Below are positions 34,074 to 42,972 of a stretch of DNA of 53,294 bases, one piece after another. Positions within the stretch are counted from its first letter, which is position 1. Each line of letters opens with the position of its first letter. Where the stretch lies: positions 1 to 53,294 of the forward strand of contig CBCTTQ010000011.1 in NCBI GenBank assembly GCA_965149945.1, read 5' to 3'. Origin of the DNA: JAHZFN01 sp965149945 (GTDB lineage: Bacteria; Bacillota; Dehalobacteriia; UBA4068; UBA4997). The notes below the pieces were generated by a model. That model made no database searches and was not told the origin of the DNA. It saw only the letters and a program-made list of their open reading frames with translations. A program made the translations under genes and the position numbers.

Positions 34074-35114
34074 TTATTTTGCCCATTTCAGCACACAGGT
34101 GGCGGTGGTCAAACCGGCGCCGAATGCCGAAAGCAAAAGGATATCGTCACGATGCAGCTCCCCTTTGCGGTTCATTTCATCCAACAGTAAAGGAATACTG
34201 GCGGAAGAGGTGTTACCGCAGTGCTGCAAATTGGTGCGGGTTTTTTCTTTAGGGATTTTCAGACGGGTTCTGGCGCCGTCGATAATCCGCAGATTAGCCT
34301 GATGCGGCAGAAAATAATCCACATCTTCCATCGTGATTCCCGCCATTTCCAGCGTCAGAGGAATCTCCCGGCACATGGAAGAAATGGCGAATTTATATGT
34401 TCCCTGACCGTCCATTTTCAAATATTCATAGGGAGTTCCGTCTTCCTTATAGTCAATTTCCTGTGAGAATTCCGAAACCACATCAGCTTCGGGATTTTTT
34501 TCCGTCAGATATCGTTCATCGATGGGGCAATTACCGAAGCTGTTGGCAATGCGCAGATAGTCGGCGTTGCCCTTGGTGGTCAGTTTAATGGCCTGCAAAG
34601 AATCCCCCTGCTCCAGCACTACGGCGCCCGCGCCGTCTCCAAACAACACACAGGTAGAACGGTCATGCCAGTCCATGCAGCGACTCATAGCTTCCGCAGA
34701 GACAATCAACATTTTTTTCACTTTACCGGCGGCAAAATAAGCCGACGCCACATCCAACGCCACAATGAAACCGCAGCAACCGGCGTTCATATCAAAAGCC
34801 GGGCAGTCGGCGCCGATGTCCTTTTGGACAATACAGGCCGTGGCGGGTGTGGCAAAATCCCCCCGCACCGTGGTGCAGAGAATCAGGTCCAATTCTTTCG
34901 GGTCGATACCGGCGTCTTTCACAGCTTTCAAAGCCGCCCGCTTAGCAATATCCGAAAGCTTCGCTTTGTTCAGAATATGTCTGCCTTCGATGCCGGTTCG
35001 TTCCCGAATCCACTGGTCGCTGGTATCCATCAATTTCGCCAGTACTTCATTGCTTTGGCAGGTACCGGGCAGCGCGCTGCCCGTTCCGATTATGGAGAAA
35101 TTCATCGTCTTCAC
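34074..35114 (-). CDS. fabH: Beta-ketoacyl-ACP synthase III
   Basis: 346 residues counted from GTG 35114; AGGAGG is 4 nt before the GTG and 13 nt before an ATG three codons in, so the start is uncertain. It starts chain synthesis from an acyl-CoA and malonyl-ACP. The catalytic triad is Cys113 in NAGCCGF, His271 in FLPHQAN and Asn301 in CGNTSSAS. The usual AACAGF context reads AGCCGF, with a second Cys next to the nucleophile. It follows the marR gene by 12 bp. Confidence 0.93.
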   Translation of the reverse strand: MKTMNFSIIGTGSALPGTCQSNEVLAKLMDTSDQWIRERTGIEGRHILNKAKLSDIAKRAALKAVKDAGIDPKELDLILCTTVRGDFATPATACIVQKDIGADCPAFDMNAGCCGFIVALDVASAYFAAGKVKKMLIVSAEAMSRCMDWHDRSTCVLFGDGAGAVVLEQGDSLQAIKLTTKGNADYLRIANSFGNCPIDERYLTEKNPEADVVSEFSQEIDYKEDGTPYEYLKMDGQGTYKFAISSMCREIPLTLEMAGITMEDVDYFLPHQANLRIIDGARTRLKIPKEKTRTNLQHCGNTSSASIPLLLDEMNRKGELHRDDILLLSAFGAGLTTATCVLKWAK

Positions 35115-35126
35115 TCAGCCTCCTGT

Positions 35127-35615
35127 TTATTTCGTTTCCTGCATTAATTTCGCGCGGAAAAACACATTAATATTTTCAAAAGCCTTCAGCATAACCGCCG
35201 TTTCCTCCGGAGAAAGGCAGTGGGCAATTTCCCCCACCATTCGCTGATGAAAACGCTCATGCCGATGGTAAATTTCTTCACCCAGCTCGGTCATAATCAC
35301 ATCTACCTGGCGTCCGTCTTCTTTGCAGCGAACCTTTTTCACACATTGTTTTTCAGCCAGCTTTTTAATCGCCACCGTCACCGTGGGCAGCGTCACATTG
35401 AGAGCCGCCGCGATATCGCTGATCCTGAGACCGTGGGGCGTTTCATCAGCAGAACGAGTTTCCGCCGAAGCATCGCCGATCACCTCCAGAATGTGCATTT
35501 CACTCATGGTAATGTCAGCACAGCCCACCCGTCTGACAAAATCCTCCTGGACTTTTTGGATGTTCCAATAAATTTCTTTCAGCAAAGTGTTGAGCTGCAC
35601 TTGAAAAGCATCCAT
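35127..35615 (-). CDS. MarR-family regulator of the fab operon (FabT-like)
   Basis: 162 residues from ATG 35615 (AAAGGAG 7 nt upstream). Winged helix-turn-helix: ISDIAAALNVTLPTVTVAIKKLAEKQCVKKVRC region with the wing at KEDGRQVDV. In Streptococcus and relatives FabT, also a MarR protein at the head of a fab cluster, represses the operon with acyl-ACP as corepressor. The same position first in the operon and an inverted repeat close to the transcription start suggest autoregulation here. It is an orthologue by context and not proven. Confidence 0.8.
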   Translation of the reverse strand: MDAFQVQLNTLLKEIYWNIQKVQEDFVRRVGCADITMSEMHILEVIGDASAETRSADETPHGLRISDIAAALNVTLPTVTVAIKKLAEKQCVKKVRCKEDGRQVDVIMTELGEEIYHRHERFHQRMVGEIAHCLSPEETAVMLKAFENINVFFRAKLMQETK

Positions 35616-35668
35616 TTCCGTCTCCTTTCCGCGGCGTCCCGACAGATTCTGCCAAAACACCGAATCGT

Positions 35669-35690
35669 CTAATTAAAAAAACTAATTAGT
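35669..35690 (-). promoter_or_regulatory. Operator candidate of the fab operon
   Basis: CTAATT (35669-35674) and CTAATTAG (35682-35689) form an inverted/direct arrangement around an A-run, about 10-30 bp downstream of the predicted transcription start. AT-rich palindromes of this type bind MarR proteins. It differs from the streptococcal FabT box. Confidence 0.5.
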
Positions 35691-35702
35691 ATGCCAAAGG
35701 AG

Positions 35703-35730
35703 ATTATAGCATAATTTTCCTGATTGTCAA
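35703..35730 (-). promoter_or_regulatory. Promoter of the fab operon
   Basis: Minus strand TTGACA (35730-35725), 16-bp spacer, TATAAT (35708-35703). Both boxes match consensus perfectly. Confidence 0.88.
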
Positions 35731-35991
35731 TGGATTCTTTCACTTTTTCATGAAAAATTCAATATTTTCCCTTTCATTCCTGCGAAAACAAACAGAAAAA
35801 AATCGACAACACCCGTCTTTTTCCGCACGCCATTTGCTTTTTCCGCAAAACGAAAAGAACGCTCCCCAAAAATCAAAAAAATTTTTTCGGAATTTGCCAA
35901 GAAAAGACTTCTTTTTTTGGTAATTGATATATTAGGACTTTTTGACTGCCGCCGGTTAAAGAAATTTCGCGAACCGAAAAGCGGCGGTTTC

Positions 35992-37419
35992 TCAACGCGC
36001 GATCGTTGTTTGTACAGACTCTGTCGCGGCGGCGGATTCCTCGGCGGCGGATTCTTCAGCCTGCGCCGCGACTGCCGCGCCGGCGCAAAACTCATAGAAT
36101 TCTTCATATGCCAAACCGCTGCGATACAGCTCACAGGCAAGCGTTTTACCCACATAACGCACATGCCACCATTCCGCCGGATAACCGGTGACGGCTTCTT
36201 TTTCTTCCGTATAGCGAATAATGAAGCCGTATTTCCAGCAATTTTCCGCCAACCAGCGGGCTTCTGCGGAATCGGCCAGACTGCTGTCCAGCATGCCGGC
36301 GGCATTGACCACATCCATAGCCAATCCGCTTTGGTGTTCACTGGTACCGGGGGCGGACCGATAGGCGTTCTCCCCTTTGCCGTACAATTGAATTTGCCGT
36401 TCATAACTGCGGTATCCGGAGCGCATCTGCATAGACAACCCCGCCTCTTCGGCATCGGTCAGCAATTGCCGCAATTGTGTATAGGCGGTGGGTTCCATGC
36501 GGGTATTGCCGCTACCGCTCAACTCAGGTACATAATCCTCCGCCAGCAGATGCTCTTGATTAATCAGCGCGAAATGAGAGGCGCTGTCCTCCATCAACTC
36601 GGTCATTAACGCTTTATTTTTATCCGTCGCCAAAAACGGTTGAGAGTCTTCTTCCAGAGACCGGATAAACAATGCTTTATAGGCGGCGGGGGTATTCGCC
36701 TCTACCGGCAAATCCGCCAAAACAGCGGCGTCTTCCGCCAAAACCCCCTCTTCAATCAGCACATCCGCCAGAGAAACCGACACTCCGTTTTCCTCTTTTG
36801 TACAAGTAAGAGCCGTGTAAGTCATCTCACCCATCGTCTCATAGGTGAGTGTTTGTTCCGCGTAAAGAGAAAAATCCGACGCCGAAACCGAAAATCCCTG
36901 TTTTAGCAAGGCTTTCTCTAGAAGCTGGGCATAAAACGCTCCCCGCAGAGACGCATTGCCGTCACAATCCGCCGCCACCCAATTTTCATGGATGGCATAA
37001 CCCAGATAGGCTTTGGCCCAATCCGGATACTGAGCGGAAACAGGCGGCAGGTAGTCCGTTTCCTCGGGATGAGCAAACACTTCCGCCTCCTCGCCCGCCA
37101 GACGCAGGGCAAGGGCAATGCCTTCCGCGTTGACGGCGGTATTTTCCAGATAATCCGGCTCCACGATGCCGTTTGTCACCCAATCCACCAAACCAAGATT
37201 TTGCAACGCGTAGCAACGAGCATAAACCTCCTCATCGGAAACGGCGGTTGCCGCGGCAAAAATCGCATCGCCCTCAGAATTCGTCACGGGAGGTTCCGCC
37301 GCAACGGAGCGCTCCGCCGGTTCTGCCTGGGCGTAAACGCCGACACAGAGGAGCGCCAAAAACAGCGCCCCGAAAAACGTATTCAAAAACATCTGCTTAT
37401 GCCTTTTTAAGAACATCAT
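35992..37419 (-). CDS. VanY-family D-alanyl-D-alanine carboxypeptidase with SLH-like N-terminus
   Basis: 475 residues from the first of two ATGs at 37419 (GGGAG 10 nt upstream). Signal peptide to about residue 32, then about 250 residues with degenerate SLH-like repeats (YARCYALQNLGLVDW, PDWAKAYLGYAIHENWV). The C-terminal domain is a zinc peptidase: SGYRSYERQ near 333, SEHQSGLAMD near 357-366 and WWHVRYVG near 416-423 supply the two His and the Asp zinc ligands. It trims the terminal D-Ala of peptidoglycan stems. The tail is Ala/Glu-rich. It probably acts outside, held at the wall by the SLH-like part. Confidence 0.85.
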   Translation of the reverse strand: MMFLKRHKQMFLNTFFGALFLALLCVGVYAQAEPAERSVAAEPPVTNSEGDAIFAAATAVSDEEVYARCYALQNLGLVDWVTNGIVEPDYLENTAVNAEGIALALRLAGEEAEVFAHPEETDYLPPVSAQYPDWAKAYLGYAIHENWVAADCDGNASLRGAFYAQLLEKALLKQGFSVSASDFSLYAEQTLTYETMGEMTYTALTCTKEENGVSVSLADVLIEEGVLAEDAAVLADLPVEANTPAAYKALFIRSLEEDSQPFLATDKNKALMTELMEDSASHFALINQEHLLAEDYVPELSGSGNTRMEPTAYTQLRQLLTDAEEAGLSMQMRSGYRSYERQIQLYGKGENAYRSAPGTSEHQSGLAMDVVNAAGMLDSSLADSAEARWLAENCWKYGFIIRYTEEKEAVTGYPAEWWHVRYVGKTLACELYRSGLAYEEFYEFCAGAAVAAQAEESAAEESAAATESVQTTIAR

Positions 37420-37491
37420 TGATACTCGTCTCCCTATGTTTCGGCCGACCGCGGCGGCAACTTGTCCGCCGTATACCAGCATATTTTTTTT

Positions 37492-37520
37492 ATTATACCA
37501 TATTTCGACAGAAAACACAA
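37492..37520 (-). promoter_or_regulatory. Promoter of the VanY-like gene
   Basis: Minus strand TTGTGT (37520-37515), 17 bp, TATAAT (37497-37492). Confidence 0.65.
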
Positions 37521-37664
37521 AAAAATTTCTCATCCGATGAGAGTTCCGCCAACGCAACAGGCGGCGAAGTCTGTTTCTTAACCGAATTCCCCGCTTTGCC
37601 AATCTTTCGCGTAAGTGAAAAAAGACAGCCAAACGAGAGATTGACAGTCGGAGGTTGACGGGTG

Positions 37665-37673
37665 TGATATAAT
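37665..37673 (+). promoter_or_regulatory. Extended -10 promoter of the yfbR-like gene
   Basis: TGATATAAT: a perfect -10 box (37668-37673) with the TGn extension. TTGACA at 37641-37646 is 21 bp away, too far for a standard spacer. This and the vanY-like promoter are divergent in the 388-bp gap 37420-37807. Confidence 0.6.
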
Positions 37674-37807
37674 AGAACTATCTTTACCGGCGAACTTGCC
37701 CGAACGGAGAAATCATCACCGCCGAAACGGCAAGTGACCGCGCCTTTATCAAACCTTCATAAAAAAAACAAACGCTCATAAAATCCAGAAAAAAAATGAG
37801 GTGCGCC

Positions 37808-38386
37808 ATGAGTCATTTTTTTGCTTATATCAGCAGACTGAAGCTGATCAAACGCTGGAGTTTAATGCGCAACACCAGCAAAGAAAATACCCAAGAACAC
37901 AGCTGGCAGGTGGCGGTTATCGCCCACAGCCTGGCAGTCATCAAAAACCGTCTGTACGACGGCGAACTCAATGCCGAGCAAGCGGCGCTGCTGGGGCTTT
38001 TTCATGATGTGGGAGAAACCATCACCGGCGACCTGCCCACCCCTGTCAAATACGCCAATTCCGAAATCACCGCGGTCTTCCACGCTTTAGAGGAAAACGC
38101 CATGGGGCGGCTGCACAGCATGCTGCCGGAAACCTTGCAGGCGGATTATGCTCCGCTGCTGCTGCCGAAAAATTCCCCCGAGCTGGAATTGGTCAAAATC
38201 GCGGACAAAATCTGCGCGTATACCAAATGCGCCGAGGAAGTAGCGGCAGGCAATCATGAATTCGACATCGCGTTCCAAAGCACCGCCGAAAAACTGCAAA
38301 CCTACAGCGATCGCCCGGAAGTTCAGTATTTCCTGAAAGAATTCCTTCCCTCTTTCAGCCTTTCCCTGGATGAAATCAGTAAATAA
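37808..38386 (+). CDS. yfbR: YfbR-like 5'-deoxynucleotidase (HD domain)
   Basis: 192 residues from ATG 37808; the ATG four codons earlier overlaps the GAGGTG ribosome binding site and is rejected. HD-type phosphohydrolase: His31 in EHSWQVA, His66-Asp67 in LFHDVGE and Asp133 in KIADKICAY match the metal ligands of the E. coli enzyme, which dephosphorylates dNMPs. The N-terminal RLKLIKRW is also conserved. It stands alone behind its own promoter. Confidence 0.85.
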   Translation: MSHFFAYISRLKLIKRWSLMRNTSKENTQEHSWQVAVIAHSLAVIKNRLYDGELNAEQAALLGLFHDVGETITGDLPTPVKYANSEITAVFHALEENAMGRLHSMLPETLQADYAPLLLPKNSPELELVKIADKICAYTKCAEEVAAGNHEFDIAFQSTAEKLQTYSDRPEVQYFLKEFLPSFSLSLDEISK

Positions 38387-38486
38387 CGGCAACGCTGTTC
38401 AAATAAATATTCTCCGAGACAATACCTGTCAACGGGAAACAGCATCATTTGTTTAAAATTAAAGAGAAGAAGAAAGGAAGAAACCA

Positions 38487-39611
38487 ATGAACCCTATCGC
38501 GAAAAAGAATCTCCGGAAAACATTGTTGTGTCTGATCCTGATGATAACTTTTCTGCTGTCCTCCACACTGACGGCTTTTGCCGCGGCCGGAGATACCATC
38601 TCCGTCAAACGCTACAATCGAGACACCGGAAAAAATGAATCCATTACAGTCACCGAAGTGGATATTTATAACAACGACACCAAAATCAACTCCGATGTTC
38701 CCGCCGTGCTCATTCAAAACAGAACCATGGTACCGGTCAAGGTGATCACGGATATTTTGGACGCGAAAGTATCTTGGAACAACACCAAAAAACAAGCTAC
38801 CATTGTCACCGATTCCGATACCATTGTGCTGACCATCGGCCGCAGCACCGCCATTGTCAACGGCAAAAGTGTCTCCCTGCCCGGAGGTATTTCCACAGAA
38901 CTCCTCACCTATCAGGGGGCGGGACGCACCATGATCCCCTTCCGTTTCGTTTCGGAGCAGCTGGGAGCGGAAATCGTCTGGAACAACACCAGCAAACGAG
39001 TGACCGTCAACCCCAAAGTCAGCAGCACCGACGACTGGCAGGACTGGACAGAAACGTACGGCATCCAGGCAGTCATTGACGCGGGACACGGCGGCAGCGA
39101 CCCCGGCGCCGTCGCCAATGATAAACAGGAAAAAGACATCAATCTGGAAGTTGCCGAACGGGTCAGCCAGAAATTGACCAAAAAAGGCATTACCGTCATC
39201 ATGACCCGTACCGAAGATGAATTCATCGAACTGGTGGAACGAGCGGAAATCGGCACGGAATCCAAGGCGACCATTTTTGTCAGTCTCCACTGCAACAGCG
39301 CCACCACCACTTCCGCCACCGGTATCGAAACTTACTACTATATCAACAGTACGAATGCCTATGATAAAGACCTCGCCACCTACATCCAAGAAGCGGTCAT
39401 CGAAGCTACCGGCGCAAAAGACCGCGACGTAAAAAGCGCCAATCTCTCCGTTTTGCGCAATTCCAAAATTCCCGCCGCCCTGGTAGAAATGGGCTTCATC
39501 TCCAATGTTAACGAATCAGACTTGCTGTCAAGCAGCAGCTATCAAAATAAAATCGCAACCGGCGTCACCAACGGCATCATAGATTTCCTGGATGCCTATG
39601 ATCTGAGGTAG
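38487..39611 (+). CDS. N-acetylmuramoyl-L-alanine amidase with copper-amine-oxidase-like domain
   Basis: 374 residues, signal peptide to about 33. Residues 40-175 form a copper amine oxidase N-terminal-like (stalk) module with the repeated pattern RTMVPVKVITDILDAKVSWNN and RTMIPFRFVSEQLGAEIVWNN, a likely wall-binding part. The Amidase_3 domain spans about 193-372, with zinc ligands His201 in DAGHGGSDPGA, Glu215 and His268 in SLHCNS, and catalytic Glu334 in VEMGFISN. It cuts the bond between MurNAc and the stem peptide. AGGAAG precedes the ATG; a terminator follows. Confidence 0.92.
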   Translation: MNPIAKKNLRKTLLCLILMITFLLSSTLTAFAAAGDTISVKRYNRDTGKNESITVTEVDIYNNDTKINSDVPAVLIQNRTMVPVKVITDILDAKVSWNNTKKQATIVTDSDTIVLTIGRSTAIVNGKSVSLPGGISTELLTYQGAGRTMIPFRFVSEQLGAEIVWNNTSKRVTVNPKVSSTDDWQDWTETYGIQAVIDAGHGGSDPGAVANDKQEKDINLEVAERVSQKLTKKGITVIMTRTEDEFIELVERAEIGTESKATIFVSLHCNSATTTSATGIETYYYINSTNAYDKDLATYIQEAVIEATGAKDRDVKSANLSVLRNSKIPAALVEMGFISNVNESDLLSSSSYQNKIATGVTNGIIDFLDAYDLR

Positions 39612-39672
39612 CGACAAAAAAAGCCAAAGCGTTCGGCAGTATTATCAAGACACAAACCGAGGAATAAAAAAG

Positions 39673-39711
39673 CTCTATGTGAAGGAATCCCCATTCACAT
39701 AGAGTTTTTTT
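39673..39711 (+). terminator. Terminator of the amidase gene
   Basis: CTCTATGTGAA (39673-39683) pairs with TTCACATAGAG (39694-39704), loop of 10 nt, followed by seven T. Confidence 0.92.
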
Positions 39712-40046
39712 CATCCGGTCGCTTTTTTATTCCTCCCGCCTTCGCCACAACCGGTCAGGCGGTTTTGACCGCGTTTGATTCCTTGTTCATTCTTTATTTT
39801 TCTTTTCTTGTTTTCTTGATTCTTTCGCCCATTCCAAATTCTCCGATTACCCTTTGGTCCTGCTTTCGTCCGCGCCTCTGTCAAATTCATATCCTCCCTT
39901 TCCGCTTTCTTCGCTCGTTTTTACTGTTTGCCTTTCCTTCTCCGGTCTTCGGCGGCAAAACCAACACATAAAGAAACAGATTTTCTGTGCTGGAACGGGA
40001 CATCGCCGCATAAAGATAAAGCAAACGGCGAAAACGAGGTGCAAAA
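39712..40046. other. Gap before yqfC, nothing recognised
   Basis: A pyrimidine-rich stretch without a convincing gene. A sporulation-type (sigma-E) promoter is expected before yqfC but I see no clear match. Confidence 0.4.
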
Positions 40047-40409
40047 ATGAAAAAGAAAGAAAAACCGCAGACAAAAAAACCCCGTCCCGCGCGGGGACGA
40101 CGCAACGGACGATGGGGAAACCTCTTCGCCGATGTGTTGGAAATGCCGGAAGAGTTGGCGTTGGATTTGCCCCGTGTTACCTTAATCGGCAACATCAAAC
40201 TTTCGGTGGAAAACCACAAGGGCATTATAGACTACAGCGAAGAAGAAATCCGTCTGCGGGTCAACGACGGATTTTTGACCGCCAAAGGGCATCATCTCGT
40301 CTTAAAAAACATCAGCGCCGAAGAAGTGCTGCTGCAGGGAGAAATCACCGAAATGGCCATCCTGCTGGATCAACCGCGGGAAACACCGGCCGCCGGATGG
40401 GAGGAATGA
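40047..40409 (+). CDS. yqfC: Sporulation protein YqfC
   Basis: 120 residues, YabP/YqfC family. A basic N-terminus (about 1-22) is followed by the family core FADVLEMPEELALDLPRVTL, NIKLSVENHKGIIDY and RLRVNDGFLTAKG, and then LKNISAEEVLLQGEI. In Bacillus subtilis the gene belongs to the sigma-E regulon of the mother cell. Its presence with yqfD is good evidence for an endospore former or a descendant of one. RBS GAGGTG is 5 nt before ATG. Confidence 0.88.
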   Translation: MKKKEKPQTKKPRPARGRRNGRWGNLFADVLEMPEELALDLPRVTLIGNIKLSVENHKGIIDYSEEEIRLRVNDGFLTAKGHHLVLKNISAEEVLLQGEITEMAILLDQPRETPAAGWEE

Positions 40410-40412
40410 GAC

Positions 40413-41645
40413 ATGCTGCAATACTTTTGGGGCTGGCTGCGAGGATACGTAATCATCACGGTTTTCGGTCCCAACAAAGAACAATTTTTGAATTTGGCGC
40501 TGCAACAGGAACTGGATCTTTATGATGTGGAATGGAGGGAAGGCGGCGATCCCGTCCTGATCGCCAAAGTCAACCAACGGCACATCGGCGCTCTGCGAAA
40601 GATCGCCCGCCGCACTCATTGCCGCTTTCGTCTGGGACGAAAACAGGGCTGGCCCTTTTTCTGGCGCCATCTGCGAAAACGAAAAATGTTGCTGTCAGGA
40701 TTTTTGCTCTTTTGCCTGGGTCTGTATGTCCTTTCGGGATTTGTCTGGTTCGTCCGAGTGACCCCACAGGAAAAAATTCAGGCTCTGGATCAACAAGAAG
40801 TACTGGAGCAAGCCCAGGAATACGGTATCCGTCGAGGCGCCTGGGGGAGAGGGTTGGATTTCGACACGATTGAAAAAGAACTGCTCCGCGATATCAGAGA
40901 GCTTTCTTGGGTATCTATCCAGCGGCAAGGCATTTTGATCCGCATCCATGTGGCGGAACGGGATCTCTGGACAGAAGCCGAAGAAAACGCCACCCGCGGC
41001 GCCATCCTGGCCAATCGCGCCGCTTTGATTGAAGAAGTCCTGATCAAACACGGAACACCTCAGGTGCAAGCGGGGCAACTGGTACAAAAAGGAGACACGC
41101 TGGTAGCGCCTCTGGCAGACGGCAAGGCAGACGCTATCATTCGCGGTCGTGTATGGTACGAAGGTTACGGAGAATGCGCCCTGGAACAAACACGGCAGAA
41201 ACCCGACGGCGACAGCTATCTCCAACTGTATCTGCTGCGTCCCAACGCCCCGGGTGTGGAAGAAAGCCGACTGAAACTCTGGGGGAAAAAGGCAGCGGCA
41301 GGAGAAACAACGGTCAGCAGCCGTCTCGTACAGCCGCGTCTCTGGGGAGACCGAACACTTCCCCTCACCTTTTTGATCGAAACCATCACCCCGCTGAAAA
41401 CCGAAACCATCCGCTACAGCGAAAAAGAAGCCAAAGCCAAAGCGCTGGCAGCCGCCCGCGCCTCTTTACGCCAACAAATCGGCGAAGAAAACCAATTAAT
41501 AGAAGAAACTCTGGATTATCATCTGAAAAACGGTATCTGCACCATGACCGTCAAATGGGAGTGCCGAGAAGAAATCGGAACGCGGGCAACAGAAGAAGAA
41601 ACCCAAACCCCAATCGGAGAAGAAACGAAAACCGACGAATCGTAA
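40413..41645 (+). CDS. yqfD: Sporulation protein YqfD
   Basis: 410 residues. N-terminal domain with YVIITVFGPNKEQFLNLAL, a cytoplasmic basic stretch (GRKQGWPFFWRHLRKRK), one membrane span (about 90-110) and an extracytoplasmic domain with repeated beta elements (VSIQRQGILIRIHVAERDL, GTPQVQAGQLVQKGDTLV). It is needed for spore formation in relatives, with an unclear role in engulfment. It starts 3 bp after yqfC with GGGAGG upstream. The C-terminal 25 residues are Glu/Thr-rich. Confidence 0.88.
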   Translation: MLQYFWGWLRGYVIITVFGPNKEQFLNLALQQELDLYDVEWREGGDPVLIAKVNQRHIGALRKIARRTHCRFRLGRKQGWPFFWRHLRKRKMLLSGFLLFCLGLYVLSGFVWFVRVTPQEKIQALDQQEVLEQAQEYGIRRGAWGRGLDFDTIEKELLRDIRELSWVSIQRQGILIRIHVAERDLWTEAEENATRGAILANRAALIEEVLIKHGTPQVQAGQLVQKGDTLVAPLADGKADAIIRGRVWYEGYGECALEQTRQKPDGDSYLQLYLLRPNAPGVEESRLKLWGKKAAAGETTVSSRLVQPRLWGDRTLPLTFLIETITPLKTETIRYSEKEAKAKALAAARASLRQQIGEENQLIEETLDYHLKNGICTMTVKWECREEIGTRATEEETQTPIGEETKTDES

Positions 41646-41704
41646 AAGAGCGGCATAAAATGCCAAAATCCATACAGAAAAGGAAAGAACCGGCAAAAAT
41701 TCCC

Positions 41705-41733
41705 TTCAAAAAAAGCAAAGATTGTGGTACAAT
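41705..41733 (+). promoter_or_regulatory. Candidate promoter before phoH
   Basis: TTCAAA (41705-41710), 17 bp, TACAAT (41728-41733). It would separate the housekeeping part (phoH onward) from the sporulation genes. Confidence 0.6.
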
Positions 41734-41847
41734 AATGATGAATAAGTATACCCTTCCCGCCAAAAAATGTCGCCCGTCGGCGCCCGAAGATTTAATCATA
41801 ATCACCGCGGGAAAGAGTTCGGTAAAGCAGAACCAAAAGAAAGGAAG

Positions 41848-42933
41848 ATGCAGTTGAGCAATCATGTAGTGGCGGAAACCATCGACAAAAACAACCAAGC
41901 GGAACTGAAAATTGATTTGGGCAATGATATGGAAGCCTTCTATCTTTTCGGGGAAAGTGATGAGAATTTAAATCTGCTGGAAAAGGGACTGGGAGTGCGC
42001 ATTGTGGCACGCGGAGACGAAACCACCGTCATCGGCTCCAAAGAGCAGGTGCGCAGAGCCGAAAAAGTCCTGAAGGAATTGCGTCTTTTGGCAAAATCGG
42101 AAATCGTCGTCACTCCCGCCTCCATCAATTACGCCCTGGCCATGGTACAAAAAACCGCCGCTGCTTCCGACGGGCAGAACATCAGCTTCGGCCCACTCTC
42201 CAAAGCCATCTTCACCACCCCTAAAGGCAAGCAAATCAAAGCCAAGACTTTAGGACAGCAACAATATCTGGAAGCAATCCACCGCCATGATATCGTCTTC
42301 GGCATCGGCCCCGCCGGCACCGGAAAAACCTATTTGGCCGTGGTTTGCGCTGTCATGGCTTGGAAAAAGCGGGAGGTCAGCCGGATCGTGCTGGTACGGC
42401 CCGCGGTGGAAGCGGGGGAAAAACTGGGCTTTTTGCCCGGTGATTTACAGGAAAAAGTCAACCCCTATCTGCGCCCCGTCTATGACGCGCTAGATGATGT
42501 GCTGGGAGCGGACACCGCCGCCAAGCTGCTGGAACGCAATGTGATCGAAGTGGTACCTCTGGCTTATATGCGCGGACGCACCCTGGAAGAAGCTTTCATC
42601 ATCCTGGACGAGGCGCAAAACACGACGCCCCAGCAGATGAAAATGTTCCTGACGCGAATGGGCAACGGCTCCAAAACGGTAATCACCGGCGATGTCACCC
42701 AACTCGACTTGCCCGCGGGACAGTTTTCCGGTTTGAAACAAGCGGAGCGTATCTTAAAACCTATCAAAGAAATCGCCTTTTGTTATTTGACAGAGTTGGA
42801 TGTGGTTCGGCATCCGCTGGTACAAAAAATCATCGAGGCTTACGAAAAACACGAACATCCGGGACAAGCCGTGAATAACGGAAAAGAACATCATCAAGAA
42901 AAAGCAGCGGACAACCTGCCGCTCCAACAATAA
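41848..42933 (+). CDS. phoH: PhoH family protein
   Basis: 361 residues from ATG 41848; AAAGGA is very close to this ATG, and a TTG two codons later has better spacing, so the start is uncertain by two codons. N-terminal KH-like region (LFGESDENLNLLEKGLGVRI), then the PhoH ATPase with Walker A GPAGTGKT at about 154-161, RPAVEAGEKLGFLPGD, FIILDEAQNTTPQQMKMFLTR (Walker B) and GDVTQLDLP. Its place before yqfF, ybeY and era supports a role in RNA metabolism, for which only family evidence exists. The tail is Gln/His/Glu-rich. Confidence 0.92.
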   Translation: MQLSNHVVAETIDKNNQAELKIDLGNDMEAFYLFGESDENLNLLEKGLGVRIVARGDETTVIGSKEQVRRAEKVLKELRLLAKSEIVVTPASINYALAMVQKTAAASDGQNISFGPLSKAIFTTPKGKQIKAKTLGQQQYLEAIHRHDIVFGIGPAGTGKTYLAVVCAVMAWKKREVSRIVLVRPAVEAGEKLGFLPGDLQEKVNPYLRPVYDALDDVLGADTAAKLLERNVIEVVPLAYMRGRTLEEAFIILDEAQNTTPQQMKMFLTRMGNGSKTVITGDVTQLDLPAGQFSGLKQAERILKPIKEIAFCYLTELDVVRHPLVQKIIEAYEKHEHPGQAVNNGKEHHQEKAADNLPLQQ

Positions 42934-42972
42934 ATCCGCGGCGCGCCGCCGCGCGAAAACGAGGAAATCATC

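Larger units (their letters stand above)
35616..35991. other. Gap between vanY-like gene and marR, promoter only
   Basis: Apart from the fab promoter and operator (35669-35730) nothing clear is seen. A GC-rich inverted repeat near 35945-35990 beyond the vanY-like stop lacks a T-run. Confidence 0.4.

Noticed and set aside
39765..39971. Short hydrophobic frame before yqfC
   Set aside because: Pyrimidine-rich DNA gives Phe/Leu/Ser codons by chance; no ribosome binding site.
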